Positions 34,498 through 43,450 are shown, counted from the first letter of the stretch. The stretch is DNA of 64,000 nucleotides from Carnobacterium_B sp045617425 (GCF_045617425.1 NZ_JAZLIO010000022.1:150519-214518); one strand, 5' to 3'. A program made the numbers and translations. Notes: generated from the sequence alone by a model not told the origin.

Positions 34498-35630
34498 CAA
34501 TAATCAGTTTCTTTGTCCCATAAGGGTAAGACAATATTTTCATAGGCTAAAGGATCTAAGTTAGTCACTGTGATACCTAGTAATCGTATACCTCTATCCA
34601 ATACCCCAATTTCATCCCAGAGGTTTTGGGCATGAAAGAATATTTCTTCCCCATTCTTCACATAATTAGGTAGCGTTAGTCGTTTTGTAGCTGTTTCGAA
34701 ATTTGAATACCGTACTTTTAATACCACTGTTTTTCCGTGTTTTTGATTTTTCCGAAGTGAAATTTGCACTTTATTTGCGATAAATCTTAATTCGCTCAAG
34801 ACTTCTTGTTCGGTTGTAAGATTTTTCCCATAAGTTAACTCCCTACCAACTGACTTTCTTTCACGACTTACTTGAACAGGTGAATTATCGATTCCTCTAA
34901 CTTTACGATAAAGAGAATATCCCATTCTACCAAACCTTTGAATCAATTCCATTTCATTTTTTTGAAATAAATCTTCTCCTGTATAAATAGAAAGGTCATG
35001 CATTTTTTCAACAGTCTTTTTTCCTACACCATAAAATTTTTCAATGGGTAGTTTCCGTAAAAAATCCAAGGCTTCATCGGGTGGGATAACCGTTATTCCA
35101 GCAGGCTTATGGTAGTCAGAAGCTAATTTTGCAATAAACTTGTTGTAGGATACTCCAGCTGAACTAGTCAATTGAACTTCTTGCCAGATATCTCGTTGAA
35201 TGAGTTTTGCAATATATGTTGCACTCGTTAGGTTTAGTTTATTTACCGTTACATCTAAATACGCTTCGTCTAATGAAAGAGGTTCAATCGTATCGGTGTA
35301 ACGTTCAAATATTGACCGAACTTCTGCAGAAATTTCACGGTATAAGTTATAATGTCCAGAGATAAAATTTCCATGTGGACATAGTTCATATGCTTTTTGA
35401 GCACTCATTGCAGAATGTACACCATACTTGCGCGCTTCATAATTAGCAGTAGCTACGACCCCTTTACCTCCTGTTTCTTTTGGATGCCGTGCGATAATAA
35501 CGGGTTTCCCTTTTAAATCAGGGTTTTCTCGTTCCTCTACTGAGGCGAAAAAGGCGTCCATATCAATGTGTATAATTTTCCTTGTTGTGTCTCTTTTAGG
35601 TTCATCGAATCTTAATACACCAATGTCCAT
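34497..35630 (-). CDS. dinB: DNA polymerase IV (DinB, Y-family)
   Basis: Error-prone translesion polymerase of 377 residues. The catalytic core shows IIHIDMDAFFASVEERENP, the steric region KPVIIARHPKETGGKGVVATANYEAR and the metal site SLDEAYLDVT. Helix-hairpin-helix and little-finger domains follow. I start at ATG 35630 (MDIGVLRFDEPKRD), with AAGGAGGTGG upstream; the open frame upstream is not coding. The promoter is near-consensus and its spacer carries a LexA-like box. Monocistronic, between the mnt operon terminator and ytkL. Confidence 0.95.
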   Translation of the reverse strand: MDIGVLRFDEPKRDTTRKIIHIDMDAFFASVEERENPDLKGKPVIIARHPKETGGKGVVATANYEARKYGVHSAMSAQKAYELCPHGNFISGHYNLYREISAEVRSIFERYTDTIEPLSLDEAYLDVTVNKLNLTSATYIAKLIQRDIWQEVQLTSSAGVSYNKFIAKLASDYHKPAGITVIPPDEALDFLRKLPIEKFYGVGKKTVEKMHDLSIYTGEDLFQKNEMELIQRFGRMGYSLYRKVRGIDNSPVQVSRERKSVGRELTYGKNLTTEQEVLSELRFIANKVQISLRKNQKHGKTVVLKVRYSNFETATKRLTLPNYVKNGEEIFFHAQNLWDEIGVLDRGIRLLGITVTNLDPLAYENIVLPLWDKETDY

Positions 35631-35654
35631 CCTTTTTCCACCTCCTTCACCCTC

Positions 35655-35683
35655 ATTATAAGGGAACGTACATTCTGAATCAA
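35655..35683 (-). promoter_or_regulatory. dinB promoter
   Basis: Minus-strand TTGATT (35678-35683), 17 bases, TATAAT (35655-35660), about 25 bases before the dinB ATG. Confidence 0.8.
35663..35676 (-). promoter_or_regulatory. LexA-type operator in the dinB promoter
   Basis: AGAATGTACGTTCC on the minus strand matches CGAACRNRYGTTYC at 11 of the 13 defined positions, and lies in the spacer between the -35 and -10. Confidence 0.65.
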
Positions 35684-35748
35684 GATTTATAAGCTTGGTG
35701 TACTGAATGGATAACTTCCTATATTCATTAAAAAATAAACCAAACATG

Positions 35749-35780
35749 AAAAAAGGGCCCAGACTTTTGTCCAAACCCTT
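35749..35780 (-). terminator. Terminator after the mnt operon
   Basis: AAGGG with CCCTT and GAC with GTC pair in an interrupted stem, followed on the minus strand by TTTTTT, just past the last permease gene. Confidence 0.6.
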
Positions 35781-35788
35781 CCTACGTT

Positions 35789-36703
35789 TTAGCTTAAATG
35801 ATTACTTTCCAGTGCTTTCTTTAATGTCTTTTTCTGTCTTTTTTTTCGATGAATTTCATAGATAAATCCTTTTTTGGGAGAAAAGATAAAAATTACTATA
35901 AAAGTTAAACCAGTTACAACTGCTATCATACCAGCAATGGAAACATCAAAGTACATTGCAAGCTGAAAACCGATCAAACTATTTATAGCACCTAAAACAG
36001 CACTAATGCCTAACATGTAACTTAACCGGTTTGTTAACAGGTATGCTGAAACTGGGGGTCCTACCATAAATGCTACCACTAATATCGATCCCACTGCTTC
36101 AAATGCTCCCACCGCTGTAACGGACACCAATGACATCAATGCATAGTGCAACAAGACAGGAGAAAACCCTAACGAAGCTGCCAATAAAGCATCAAATGAA
36201 GTCAATTTTAGTTCTTTGTAGAAAAAACCTATGAACAAAAGCAGTAGAATAAGGATAGCAGCCATTGAGTAAATAGCTTGTGGACCAACATCAATTCCAA
36301 ATAGAATCAATCGATCAAAAGGAGCAAACGCTAATTCTCCTAATAACACTGAATCTGTATCCAAATGTACATCCCCAGCATAACGAGTAATAAGAATAAT
36401 AGCGATACTAAACAATAAGGGAAAAATAATTCCAATAGAGGCATCTTTATCCAGTAATTTTGTTTGATGAATCAATTCTGTCAACCAAACTGTAAGAATA
36501 CCTACAAGTGCAGCACCTACAATCAGTAATGGCGAATTTAAATCTTGGGTGATAAAAAAAGCTACTACAATACCCAACAAAATCGTATGAGTAATGGCAT
36601 CTGTCATCATAGCCATTCCGCGGATTACCAGAAAGACACCCGGTAATGCACAAGCAACAGAAACTAAAACTGCAATGAGTTGTATTTCAAAAACAGGGTT
36701 CAT
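35789..36703 (-). CDS. mntD: Manganese/zinc-type ABC transporter permease (MntD-like)
   Basis: ABC-3 family inner-membrane permease of 304 residues with about eight hydrophobic helices and the family signature ALPGVFLVIRGMAMMTDAITHTILLGIV. It is one of two permeases in the operon, the arrangement of Bacillus mntABCD. The C-terminus is basic (KKRQKKTLKKALESN). It follows mntC by 2 bases and is the last gene before a terminator. The metal is inferred as manganese; zinc or iron would give the same domain picture. Confidence 0.87.
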   Translation of the reverse strand: MNPVFEIQLIAVLVSVACALPGVFLVIRGMAMMTDAITHTILLGIVVAFFITQDLNSPLLIVGAALVGILTVWLTELIHQTKLLDKDASIGIIFPLLFSIAIILITRYAGDVHLDTDSVLLGELAFAPFDRLILFGIDVGPQAIYSMAAILILLLLFIGFFYKELKLTSFDALLAASLGFSPVLLHYALMSLVSVTAVGAFEAVGSILVVAFMVGPPVSAYLLTNRLSYMLGISAVLGAINSLIGFQLAMYFDVSIAGMIAVVTGLTFIVIFIFSPKKGFIYEIHRKKRQKKTLKKALESNHLS

Positions 36704-36705
36704 AC

Positions 36706-37617
36706 TTATCCGCCTTTCTTTAATTGAGTTGCAAATTCTTTTTTACGTTGCATATTATTAATCATTTTCCAAATAATCCCTCTACTTGGAGCAAAAAGAA
36801 TACTGATCAACACAATTGAACTGATAATTAGAACAATAGTTGGTCCTGTCGGAATTTGTTGGCCTAATGAACTGATCATAGTTCCAATAATCCCAGAAAT
36901 ACAACCAAAAATTGCTGCTAATACTACCATAATCGATAAATGATTCGTCCATTGTCTAGCTGCTACTGCTGGTCCAATCAAAAGAGAACTCATTAAGATA
37001 ACTCCAACGGATTGTAATCCCATTACGATAACAATCACCGTTAGAGTCGCTAAAAGACTATTCATCCAGTAGACTGGCAATCCAATACTGGTAGCAAATG
37101 AATGATCAAAAGCCATCAATTTAAATTCTTTCCAAAACGCGATGACCACGATCAACAATACGATCCCTACTAGGAACATAATTTTAACATCTCTCTCTAA
37201 AAGAGTAGAAGATTGTCCAAAAATAAATTTTTCTAAACCAGCTTGATTAGAGTTTGGACTTTTTTGGATAAAGGTTAATAAAACTAAACCAAGACCAAAG
37301 AAAACGGATGTAGTCAGCGCCAATGCACTATCAAATTTAACTTTAGAGTGTTTAACGATAACCATGATCAACCAAGTAGCCAGCAAACCTGAAATAAGTG
37401 CTCCAAGTAACAAAATTTCCATTTGTTTATTTGAGGTAAGTATAAATGCCAGACAGATCCCTGGTAGAGCTGCATGACTCACCGCATCACCAAGCAAACT
37501 TTGTTTACGCAAAACTGCAAAACTTCCGATAACACCGCTTAATAAGCCTAAGATACTCGAACCAAAAACGACTACTTGAAAAGTATAATCAAAGAAAAGA
37601 GCACTTAGTACATCCAT
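36706..37617 (-). CDS. mntC: Manganese/zinc-type ABC transporter permease (MntC-like)
   Basis: Second ABC-3 permease, 303 residues and about eight membrane helices, with the family start SSILGLLSGVIGSFAVLRKQ and SLLGDAVSHAALPGICLAFI. It is clearly homologous to the downstream permease but diverged, so the pair probably forms a heterodimer. The ATG abuts the mntB stop, and the ribosome binding site GGGAGGAAG lies within the end of mntB, giving translational coupling. Confidence 0.87.
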   Translation of the reverse strand: MDVLSALFFDYTFQVVVFGSSILGLLSGVIGSFAVLRKQSLLGDAVSHAALPGICLAFILTSNKQMEILLLGALISGLLATWLIMVIVKHSKVKFDSALALTTSVFFGLGLVLLTFIQKSPNSNQAGLEKFIFGQSSTLLERDVKIMFLVGIVLLIVVIAFWKEFKLMAFDHSFATSIGLPVYWMNSLLATLTVIVIVMGLQSVGVILMSSLLIGPAVAARQWTNHLSIMVVLAAIFGCISGIIGTMISSLGQQIPTGPTIVLIISSIVLISILFAPSRGIIWKMINNMQRKKEFATQLKKGG

Positions 37618-38388
37618 TTATTCTTCCTCCCATGGTTTTGTTTGATTTTGACGATAAGTTTTGGCAATCAATTCCTTAGTAAAAGTTGTTTCAATTGGTC
37701 CACTTCCAATCAATTCACGATTAATTAAAATAACTTCATCAAAATATTCGGGAACAGTTTGTAAATCATGGTGAACAACGACAATCGTTTTCCCCTCTGT
37801 TTTTAATTCCTTTAGTAATTGAATAATAATTTTTTCTGTTTGCGCATCTACACCTTGAAAAGGTTCATCCATTAAATAAATTTCCGCTTCTTGAACCAAT
37901 GCTCGGGCGAGAAAAACACGCTGTCTTTGTCCACCAGATAATTGACTGATTTGTTTATCTTTGAAGTCAGACATACCTACTTTTGCAAGCATCTCATTAG
38001 CTAAGGTTTTATCTTTCTTTTTAGGTCTTTTAAACCATCCTAAGTGACCGTATCTTCCCATCACAACAACGTCTAAAACCGTTGTTGGAAAATCCCAATC
38101 CACACTTCCATTTTGAGGTACATATGCGACTAAATTTTTATTTTTTCCATAATTTTCATCTTTGGTTTGTTCAAAAGTAAAATCTACTTCACCAGCAATT
38201 GGCTTGATTAAATTGATTAAAGATTTAATAAGCGTAGATTTACCCGCACCATTTGGTCCAACAATAGCTGTTAATGTGCCTTTAGGGATATTAACCGAAA
38301 TATTCCACAAAACCGGTTGTGCTTCATAAGCTACAGTCAATTGATTTAAGCGTATTGCAGTCGTTTTTTCTATTTGTTGATTCTCCAT
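37618..38388 (-). CDS. mntB: Metal ABC transporter ATP-binding protein (MntB-like)
   Basis: 256-residue ATPase with Walker A GPNGAGKST in LTAIVGPNGAGKSTLIKSL, the Q-loop VAYVPQNGSVDWDFP typical of Mn/Zn importers, signature LSGGQRQRVFLARAL, Walker B YLMDEPFQGVDAQ and H-loop VVVHHDL. It energises the MntC-MntD channel. It lies 26 bases after the lipoprotein gene and abuts mntC. Confidence 0.94.
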   Translation of the reverse strand: MENQQIEKTTAIRLNQLTVAYEAQPVLWNISVNIPKGTLTAIVGPNGAGKSTLIKSLINLIKPIAGEVDFTFEQTKDENYGKNKNLVAYVPQNGSVDWDFPTTVLDVVVMGRYGHLGWFKRPKKKDKTLANEMLAKVGMSDFKDKQISQLSGGQRQRVFLARALVQEAEIYLMDEPFQGVDAQTEKIIIQLLKELKTEGKTIVVVHHDLQTVPEYFDEVILINRELIGSGPIETTFTKELIAKTYRQNQTKPWEEE

Positions 38389-38414
38389 GCTTTATGCACT
38401 CCAGTCTTTTTGAT

Positions 38415-39347
38415 TTATTTCAACGCATCAACAATGGTATCTACATTAGATTTCACTGTCTTTATATAAGTTTCACTGTCGTTTTCTTTGTCCCCAAGAG
38501 AATCTGAGTAGAGTTCTCCTCCGATTTCAACTTCAAAACCTTTTGCTTTAGTAGCTGCCTGTAAAGATTCAATCGTTCTTGTTGGAACAGAAGACTCAAT
38601 AAAAATAGCTTTTATACCATTATCTACAATATAATCAGCTAATTGGCTGATATCTCCTGTCCCTGCTTCAGCATTTGTATTTAAACCTTGAAGCCCAATA
38701 ACGTTAAATCCATATTCTTCACCAAAGTAACTAAAGGCATCATGAGCTGTTACTAAAACACGATCATCTTCTGGTATTTCATTTACACGATTGGTTACAT
38801 ATTGATCTAACTCTTCCAATTCAAGCAAATAACTTTCTAAGTTTGCTTGATAACTTTTTTCATTTTTAGGATCCGCAGAAATCAACCCTTTAGATACTTC
38901 TATTGCTGATTTTTTCCAAAGGCTTACATCAAACCAAATATGCGGGTCAATGGAGGTACTTCCTTCTCCAGCAGAGAGAACATCATTTTCGTTTAAACCA
39001 TTTTCTAAAGCAATAACGGTTTTTTTCTGATCTTCTAGACCTTGAAATATTTCACCCATTTTCCCTTCAAGTTCTAGTCCGTTGTAAGCTACTACATCTG
39101 CAGACTGCATATAAATGACATCTCTTGCACTTGCTTTGTACAAGTGAGGATCTACCCCAGCAGACATCAGTCCGGTTACATACACATGTTCCCCACCGAT
39201 TTCTTTCAATAAATCAGTTAGCATCGTCGTTGTGGCTACGACTTGTAACTTATCCGAATCCTGATTTGACCCAAAATTATAACAACCTGTTAGAAAAATA
39301 AATGCAATAAACATTGAACTGAAAAGAATACGCTTAATAGTTTTCAT
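38415..39347 (-). CDS. mntA: Metal-binding lipoprotein of the Mn/Zn ABC importer (MntA-like)
   Basis: Cluster A-I substrate-binding protein of 310 residues anchored outside the membrane. The lipobox FLTGC has its cysteine at 22. The four metal ligands appear in SAGVDPHLYKA (His), SIDPHIWFD (His), IFIESSVPTRT (Glu) and GELYSDSLG (Asp). A His-His-Glu-Asp set without a His-rich loop points to manganese or iron more than zinc. It follows the DtxR-family gene by 14 bases and so is in its operon. Confidence 0.92.
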   Translation of the reverse strand: MKTIKRILFSSMFIAFIFLTGCYNFGSNQDSDKLQVVATTTMLTDLLKEIGGEHVYVTGLMSAGVDPHLYKASARDVIYMQSADVVAYNGLELEGKMGEIFQGLEDQKKTVIALENGLNENDVLSAGEGSTSIDPHIWFDVSLWKKSAIEVSKGLISADPKNEKSYQANLESYLLELEELDQYVTNRVNEIPEDDRVLVTAHDAFSYFGEEYGFNVIGLQGLNTNAEAGTGDISQLADYIVDNGIKAIFIESSVPTRTIESLQAATKAKGFEVEIGGELYSDSLGDKENDSETYIKTVKSNVDTIVDALK

Positions 39348-39361
39348 CTTTTTCCTACTTT

Positions 39362-40009
39362 CTATGCCATTTCAATAAAAATACTCGTAGCAGCTTTATA
39401 ACTGATTGATAGCTGCCTACCTTCTGATTCAAGTATAATAGGTCCTTCATAAGCCCCAATATCTATTATTTTATATATATCCCCTATATTAACTTCTAGT
39501 GAAGCTAAATAATCTAGCAATTCTTTCTCATCTGCGACTCGTTTAATTTTGACCACATCATAAACTTGTTTATCAACTAAATTCGGAAGTGTTTTTTCAT
39601 CAATGATGCCTTTTTCAGTTGGAATCATTCCTCCATGAGGACAAACAGTAGGGAAATTTAAGTAATAATCTAATTTCCTTGCTAACTCAACCGAAGTAAC
39701 GTGTTCTAATACCTCAGCTTCTTCATGAACCTCATTCCAAGCATATCCTAAATGACTAACTAAAAAAACTTCCCACAAGCGATGTTTTCTTACTAAGGCA
39801 CTTGCTTTTTGAAGGCCCTCTTGGGTTAATTGAATTCCTTGATAAGGAACATGTTCAACAAATCCTCCTTTTAATAATTTCGTTACCATTTCGCTGACTG
39901 ATGCAGCAGATACCTTTAGACCTGCAACGAGTTCTTTATTGGTCACTTTTTTAGTTGTACCACCAAGTTCATAAATCATTTTCAAGTAATCTTCTTTATT
40001 TGGCGTCAT
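39362..40009 (-). CDS. mntR: DtxR-family metal-dependent repressor (MntR/ScaR-like)
   Basis: 215-residue regulator. The N-terminal winged helix (YLKMIYELGGTTKKVTNKELVAGLKVSAASVSEMVTKL) is followed by the dimerisation and metal-binding helices (HEEAEVLEHVTSVELARKLD, CPHGG) and a C-terminal FeoA/SH3-like domain. The extra domain makes it like ScaR, MtsR or IdeR, not the short Bacillus MntR. It should use manganese as corepressor and bind the palindrome at 40127-40140, repressing its own operon. It is the first gene, ahead of mntABCD. Confidence 0.9.
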   Translation of the reverse strand: MTPNKEDYLKMIYELGGTTKKVTNKELVAGLKVSAASVSEMVTKLLKGGFVEHVPYQGIQLTQEGLQKASALVRKHRLWEVFLVSHLGYAWNEVHEEAEVLEHVTSVELARKLDYYLNFPTVCPHGGMIPTEKGIIDEKTLPNLVDKQVYDVVKIKRVADEKELLDYLASLEVNIGDIYKIIDIGAYEGPIILESEGRQLSISYKAATSIFIEMA

Positions 40010-40126
40010 AATTTTCTCCTACCTCATTTTTTAGGTTTATCCTTTTAAGAACTGTAGAGTAAGTTACCCCAATTGGATTATCTTTTTACTTGTTATTTAA
40101 AGCTCTAACAGCATCCGATCGTTTTT

Positions 40127-40140
40127 TTAGGCTTACCTAA
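40127..40140. promoter_or_regulatory. DtxR/MntR-type operator
   Basis: TTAGG, 4 bases, CCTAA (TTAGGTAAGCCTAA on the minus strand), the core form of DtxR/MntR boxes. It lies about 12 bases downstream of the -10, where a repressor would block start of transcription. Confidence 0.8.
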
Positions 40141-40151
40141 CTTATATTAAA

Positions 40152-40179
40152 AGTATACCTTGATTTTTTATTTTTGCAA
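40152..40179 (-). promoter_or_regulatory. mnt operon promoter
   Basis: Minus-strand TTGCAA (40174-40179), 16 bases, TATACT (40152-40157). Confidence 0.7.
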
Positions 40180-40211
40180 GACCTTTATCCAACTAATTGC
40201 ATTTTGAAAAC

Positions 40212-40255
40212 AAAAAAGAAAAGCTAAGGCAAATTGCCTTAGCTTTTCTTTTTTG
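40212..40255 (-). terminator. Intrinsic terminator after adhE
   Basis: AAGAAAAGCTAAGGCAA pairs with TTGCCTTAGCTTTTCTT in an almost continuous palindrome, with T runs on both sides. Confidence 0.93.
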
Positions 40256-40258
40256 TTT

Positions 40259-42889
40259 TTAATGTATTTCTTCAAATGCATCAATAATGATTTGTTTCAA
40301 CTCACTAATTAAAGGTTGTTTTGGATTAGCTGTTGTACATTGATCTTCAAATGCTAATTCTGCTAACTGATCAACTGTATCATATAGAGTTTCAGAAGTT
40401 ACACCTTGACCTTTCAAACTCATATCGATACCAACATCTTTTCCTAACTTATTAATTTCTTGAACCAAAGATTCTACTAATTCTTCTGTAGTGTTCCCTT
40501 TAAAACCTAAGAAACGAGCGATTTCAGCATAATCTTCATGTGCATGGAAATATTCATATTTCGGAAACAATGCATGTTTTGCGGGATCTTTTGCATTGTA
40601 GCGAATCACATGCGGCATTAATATGGCATTAGTACGTCCATGAGGAATATCATAAGCAGCTCCGATTTTATGTGCAATAGAATGATTGATGCCTAAAAAT
40701 GCATTAGCAAATGCCATCCCAGCCATAGTAGAAGCATTATGCATTTTTTCTCGAGCTTCTTCTGTACCATATTCATAAGACGAACGTAAATTTTCAAATA
40801 CAAGTTTAATTGCTTGAAGACTTAATCCTCTAGTGTAATCACTAGCCATTACAGAAACATATGATTCAATGGCATGTGTTAAAACATCCATACCCGTATC
40901 AGCAGTAACTGATTTTGGCACACTCATAACAAACTGCGGATCGATAATTGCTACATCTGGTGTTAGAGCATAATCAGCTAATGGGTATTTCACGTGTGTT
41001 TCACTATCTGTAATTACTGCAAATGGTGTTACTTCAGAACCTGTTCCAGAAGTTGTTGGGATACAAACAAATTGTGTTTTTGTTAAATTTGGAATTTTGT
41101 AAGTTCTTTTTCGAATATCTAAAAACTTTTGTTTAGCTCCAAAGAAAATCGTTTCAGGTTTTTCATAAAATAACCACATTCCTTTAGCAGCATCCATTGC
41201 GGAACCGCCACCAATAGCGATAATTGTATCTGGTTGAAAACGAATCATAGCTTCTGTTCCAGCTTTAACTGTTTCAGTAGAAGGATTTGGTTCAACATCT
41301 GAGAAAATTTCAATTTGAACTTTGTTAGTTCGCTTCATTAACTCTTGTACAACTTTATCTGCATAACCAAATTTCACCATACCAGGATCACAGACCAAGA
41401 AAACACGTTCGATATTCTCCATGTCTTGTAAATAAGCAAGAGAATTTTTCTCAAAATAAACTTTTGCTGGTAATTTAAACCACTGCATATTATTTCTCCG
41501 TTTCGCGATTGTTTTAACGTTCATTAAGTTTACAGCAGTAACATTTTTAGAAATTGAATTTTTTCCATACGATCCGCAACCTAGTGTTAATGAAGGAATC
41601 ATGTTATTGTATAAATCGCCTATTCCACCTTGAGCAGTAGGAGAGTTTACCAAAATACGGCAAGCTTTCATTTCTACTCCAAATTTTTCTGCCAATCCAT
41701 CATTTTGTGTATGAATTGCCGCTGAATGGCCTAATCCTCCCAATTCTAGCATCTGTTGAGATAAATCAAATGCATGACGAGTAGAATCTGCTTTGATCAT
41801 TGCAAGTACTGGAGATAATTTTTCGCGAGATAACGGATAATCTTCGCCAACTCCATTTATTTCTACTACAATCATTTTCGTTTCTTGGGGTATTTCTATA
41901 CCTGCGAGTGCAGCAATTTTGTAAGGAGCTTGCCCTACTATTTCTGGATTTACAGCAACTTTTGCTTCATTCATCACAGCTTTTTCAAATTTTTCTATTT
42001 CGTTTGGTTTAGCAAAATAAATAGAATGTTTTTTAAATTCTTCTTTTACTTCTTGATAAATTTCTTTATCTACAATAACTGCTTGTTCAGAAGCACAAAT
42101 CATTCCATTATCAAATGTTTTTGATGCAATAATGTCATTAACTGCACGTTTGATTTTTGCAGTTTTTTCAATATAACTTGGGACATTTCCTGGTCCTACT
42201 CCTAAAGCAGGTTTTCCAGTGGAATAAGCTGACTTGACCATCGCAGATCCTCCAGTTGCTAATACAACAGCAACTCCCGGATGCTGCATCAAACTATTCG
42301 TAGCCTCCAATGAAGGTTGCTCGATCCATTGAATACAATTTTCCGGTGCTCCAGCCTTTATAGCAGCTTCTTTCAAAACAGTTGCTGCAGCTACAGAACA
42401 TTTTTGTGCGCTTGGATGAAAAGAGAAAATAATTGGGTTACGTGTTTTTAAAGCAATTAAAGCTTTAAACATCGTTGTAGATGTTGGATTAGTAACAGGT
42501 GTTACACCACATACTACTCCGACTGGTGTGGCTACTTCTATCAATTCAGTTTGATCATCCTTGCTAATTATCCCAACTGTTTTATTGTCTTTTATAGAAT
42601 TCCAAATAGATTCTGTGGCAAACATATTTTTAATGCATTTATCTTCATAAATTCCTCGACCAGTTTCTTCAACTGCCATTTTAGCTAACGGCATGTGTTG
42701 GTTTAAACCTGCCATTGCCATTTGATGAACAATAAAATCTACTTTTTCTTGATCGAACGTTTCTAAAACTCTTAATGCTTCTTTCCCTTGACTAACTAAG
42801 ATGTCGATTGCATCAGCTACATTAATTTGATTCCTTACAGCACTTTTTTTAACTGTTTTGTTTTTTTCTTTCATACTAACTTCCATCAT
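40259..42889 (-). CDS. adhE: Bifunctional acetaldehyde-CoA/alcohol dehydrogenase AdhE
   Basis: Two-domain enzyme of 876 residues that reduces acetyl-CoA to acetaldehyde and then ethanol, reoxidising two NADH in anaerobic fermentation. The N-terminal aldehyde dehydrogenase half (to about residue 440) has the catalytic cysteine in FDNGMICASEQAV. The C-terminal iron-alcohol dehydrogenase half has AIGGGSAMDAAKGMW, IPTTSGTGSEVTPF and the iron ligands in GINHSIAHKIGAAYDIPHGR. AdhE normally forms spirosomes. I start at ATG 42889, with TAGGAGGAT upstream; an earlier ATG at 42931 has no site. Two Rex-type boxes flank its promoter. Confidence 0.97.
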   Translation of the reverse strand: MMEVSMKEKNKTVKKSAVRNQINVADAIDILVSQGKEALRVLETFDQEKVDFIVHQMAMAGLNQHMPLAKMAVEETGRGIYEDKCIKNMFATESIWNSIKDNKTVGIISKDDQTELIEVATPVGVVCGVTPVTNPTSTTMFKALIALKTRNPIIFSFHPSAQKCSVAAATVLKEAAIKAGAPENCIQWIEQPSLEATNSLMQHPGVAVVLATGGSAMVKSAYSTGKPALGVGPGNVPSYIEKTAKIKRAVNDIIASKTFDNGMICASEQAVIVDKEIYQEVKEEFKKHSIYFAKPNEIEKFEKAVMNEAKVAVNPEIVGQAPYKIAALAGIEIPQETKMIVVEINGVGEDYPLSREKLSPVLAMIKADSTRHAFDLSQQMLELGGLGHSAAIHTQNDGLAEKFGVEMKACRILVNSPTAQGGIGDLYNNMIPSLTLGCGSYGKNSISKNVTAVNLMNVKTIAKRRNNMQWFKLPAKVYFEKNSLAYLQDMENIERVFLVCDPGMVKFGYADKVVQELMKRTNKVQIEIFSDVEPNPSTETVKAGTEAMIRFQPDTIIAIGGGSAMDAAKGMWLFYEKPETIFFGAKQKFLDIRKRTYKIPNLTKTQFVCIPTTSGTGSEVTPFAVITDSETHVKYPLADYALTPDVAIIDPQFVMSVPKSVTADTGMDVLTHAIESYVSVMASDYTRGLSLQAIKLVFENLRSSYEYGTEEAREKMHNASTMAGMAFANAFLGINHSIAHKIGAAYDIPHGRTNAILMPHVIRYNAKDPAKHALFPKYEYFHAHEDYAEIARFLGFKGNTTEELVESLVQEINKLGKDVGIDMSLKGQGVTSETLYDTVDQLAELAFEDQCTTANPKQPLISELKQIIIDAFEEIH

Positions 42890-42906
42890 TTTAAATCCTC
42901 CTATTA

Positions 42907-42924
42907 TTGTTATCAATTTCACAA
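42907..42924. promoter_or_regulatory. Rex-type operator at the adhE start of transcription
   Basis: TTGTGAAATTGATAACAA on the minus strand, close to the Rex consensus TTGTGAAnnnnTTCACAA: the left half is perfect and the right half differs at two of seven positions. It sits immediately downstream of the -10. Confidence 0.75.
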
Positions 42925-42926
42925 TT

Positions 42927-42955
42927 ATCATACTTTATTTTTATTTTTTTGTAAA
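42927..42955 (-). promoter_or_regulatory. adhE promoter
   Basis: Minus-strand TTTACA (42950-42955), 17 bases, TATGAT (42927-42932), 38 bases before the start codon. Confidence 0.8.
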
Positions 42956-43045
42956 GTAAAAAAGTGCCATTTAATTAAATTCATTTTAAACCCTTTTATA
43001 TTAAGGTTTTATATTTTTATAAATTTTACCCACTCATATATTTAA

Positions 43046-43063
43046 ATGTTAAAAAAATCACAA
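43046..43063. promoter_or_regulatory. Second, weaker Rex-like box upstream of adhE
   Basis: TTGTGATTTTTTTAACAT on the minus strand. The left half differs from the Rex half-site at one position and the right half at two. About 90 bases upstream of the -35. Confidence 0.45.
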
Positions 43064-43073
43064 AATCACTTTT

Positions 43074-43111
43074 AAAAAGAGGAACCAGTCAATACACTGA
43101 TTCCTCTTTTT
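43074..43111 (-). terminator. Intrinsic terminator after comN
   Basis: AAAAAGAGGAACCAGT pairs with ACTGATTCCTCTTTTT with one mismatch across a 6-base loop. It overlaps the comN stop. Confidence 0.85.
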
Positions 43112-43397
43112 AAAATAAATCATCAAAGTTCATCTCTTCAAGTGAAGTAACTTTATAAACTTGAGCTTCTACAGCAGCATAATCTAAGTACTGATTTGGT
43201 GTAATTTTCATAATATCATTAATTTGTTGGTAATAGTGAGTTGGTCTTATTCTTTTCCAACAGAAGCTTGTAACGTAATTCCATAAATCTTCTTCGTTTA
43301 TTTGATGGTAACCCATTAGATTAAATTCTTGCATTTTTAATTTTAGCCACGGTTCATACTTAGCATAGTAAGCAAAGGATTCATTGATCAACAGCAT
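43110..43397 (-). CDS. comN: Post-transcriptional regulator, ComN-like
   Basis: 95-residue acidic helical protein of the ComN (YrzD) family. In Bacillus ComN controls comE mRNA and localises to the poles; here the role is inferred from family and place. Visible features are YEPWLKLKMQEFNLMGY, LWNYVTSFCWKR and the YLDYAAVEAQVY segment. AAGGAG stands just before the ATG. It is next to yajC-tgt-queA-ruvBA, the neighbourhood of comN in Bacillus. A perfect AT-rich 11-bp inverted repeat lies about 55 bases upstream. Confidence 0.8.
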   Translation of the reverse strand: MLLINESFAYYAKYEPWLKLKMQEFNLMGYHQINEEDLWNYVTSFCWKRIRPTHYYQQINDIMKITPNQYLDYAAVEAQVYKVTSLEEMNFDDLF

Positions 43398-43450
43398 ACA
43401 CTCCTTATCTAAAAACTGTCTTCATTCCTTCTATGTAACTACTACAGAAC

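Larger units (their letters stand above)
40010..40258. other. Promoter and operator region of the mnt operon
   Basis: Holds a minus-strand promoter, a DtxR-type palindrome, a leader of about 130 bases with no gene, and at the right end the adhE terminator. Confidence 0.7.

Noticed and set aside
40010..40126. Riboswitch in the mnt operon leader
   Set aside because: No recognised core; the palindrome near the promoter explains control better.
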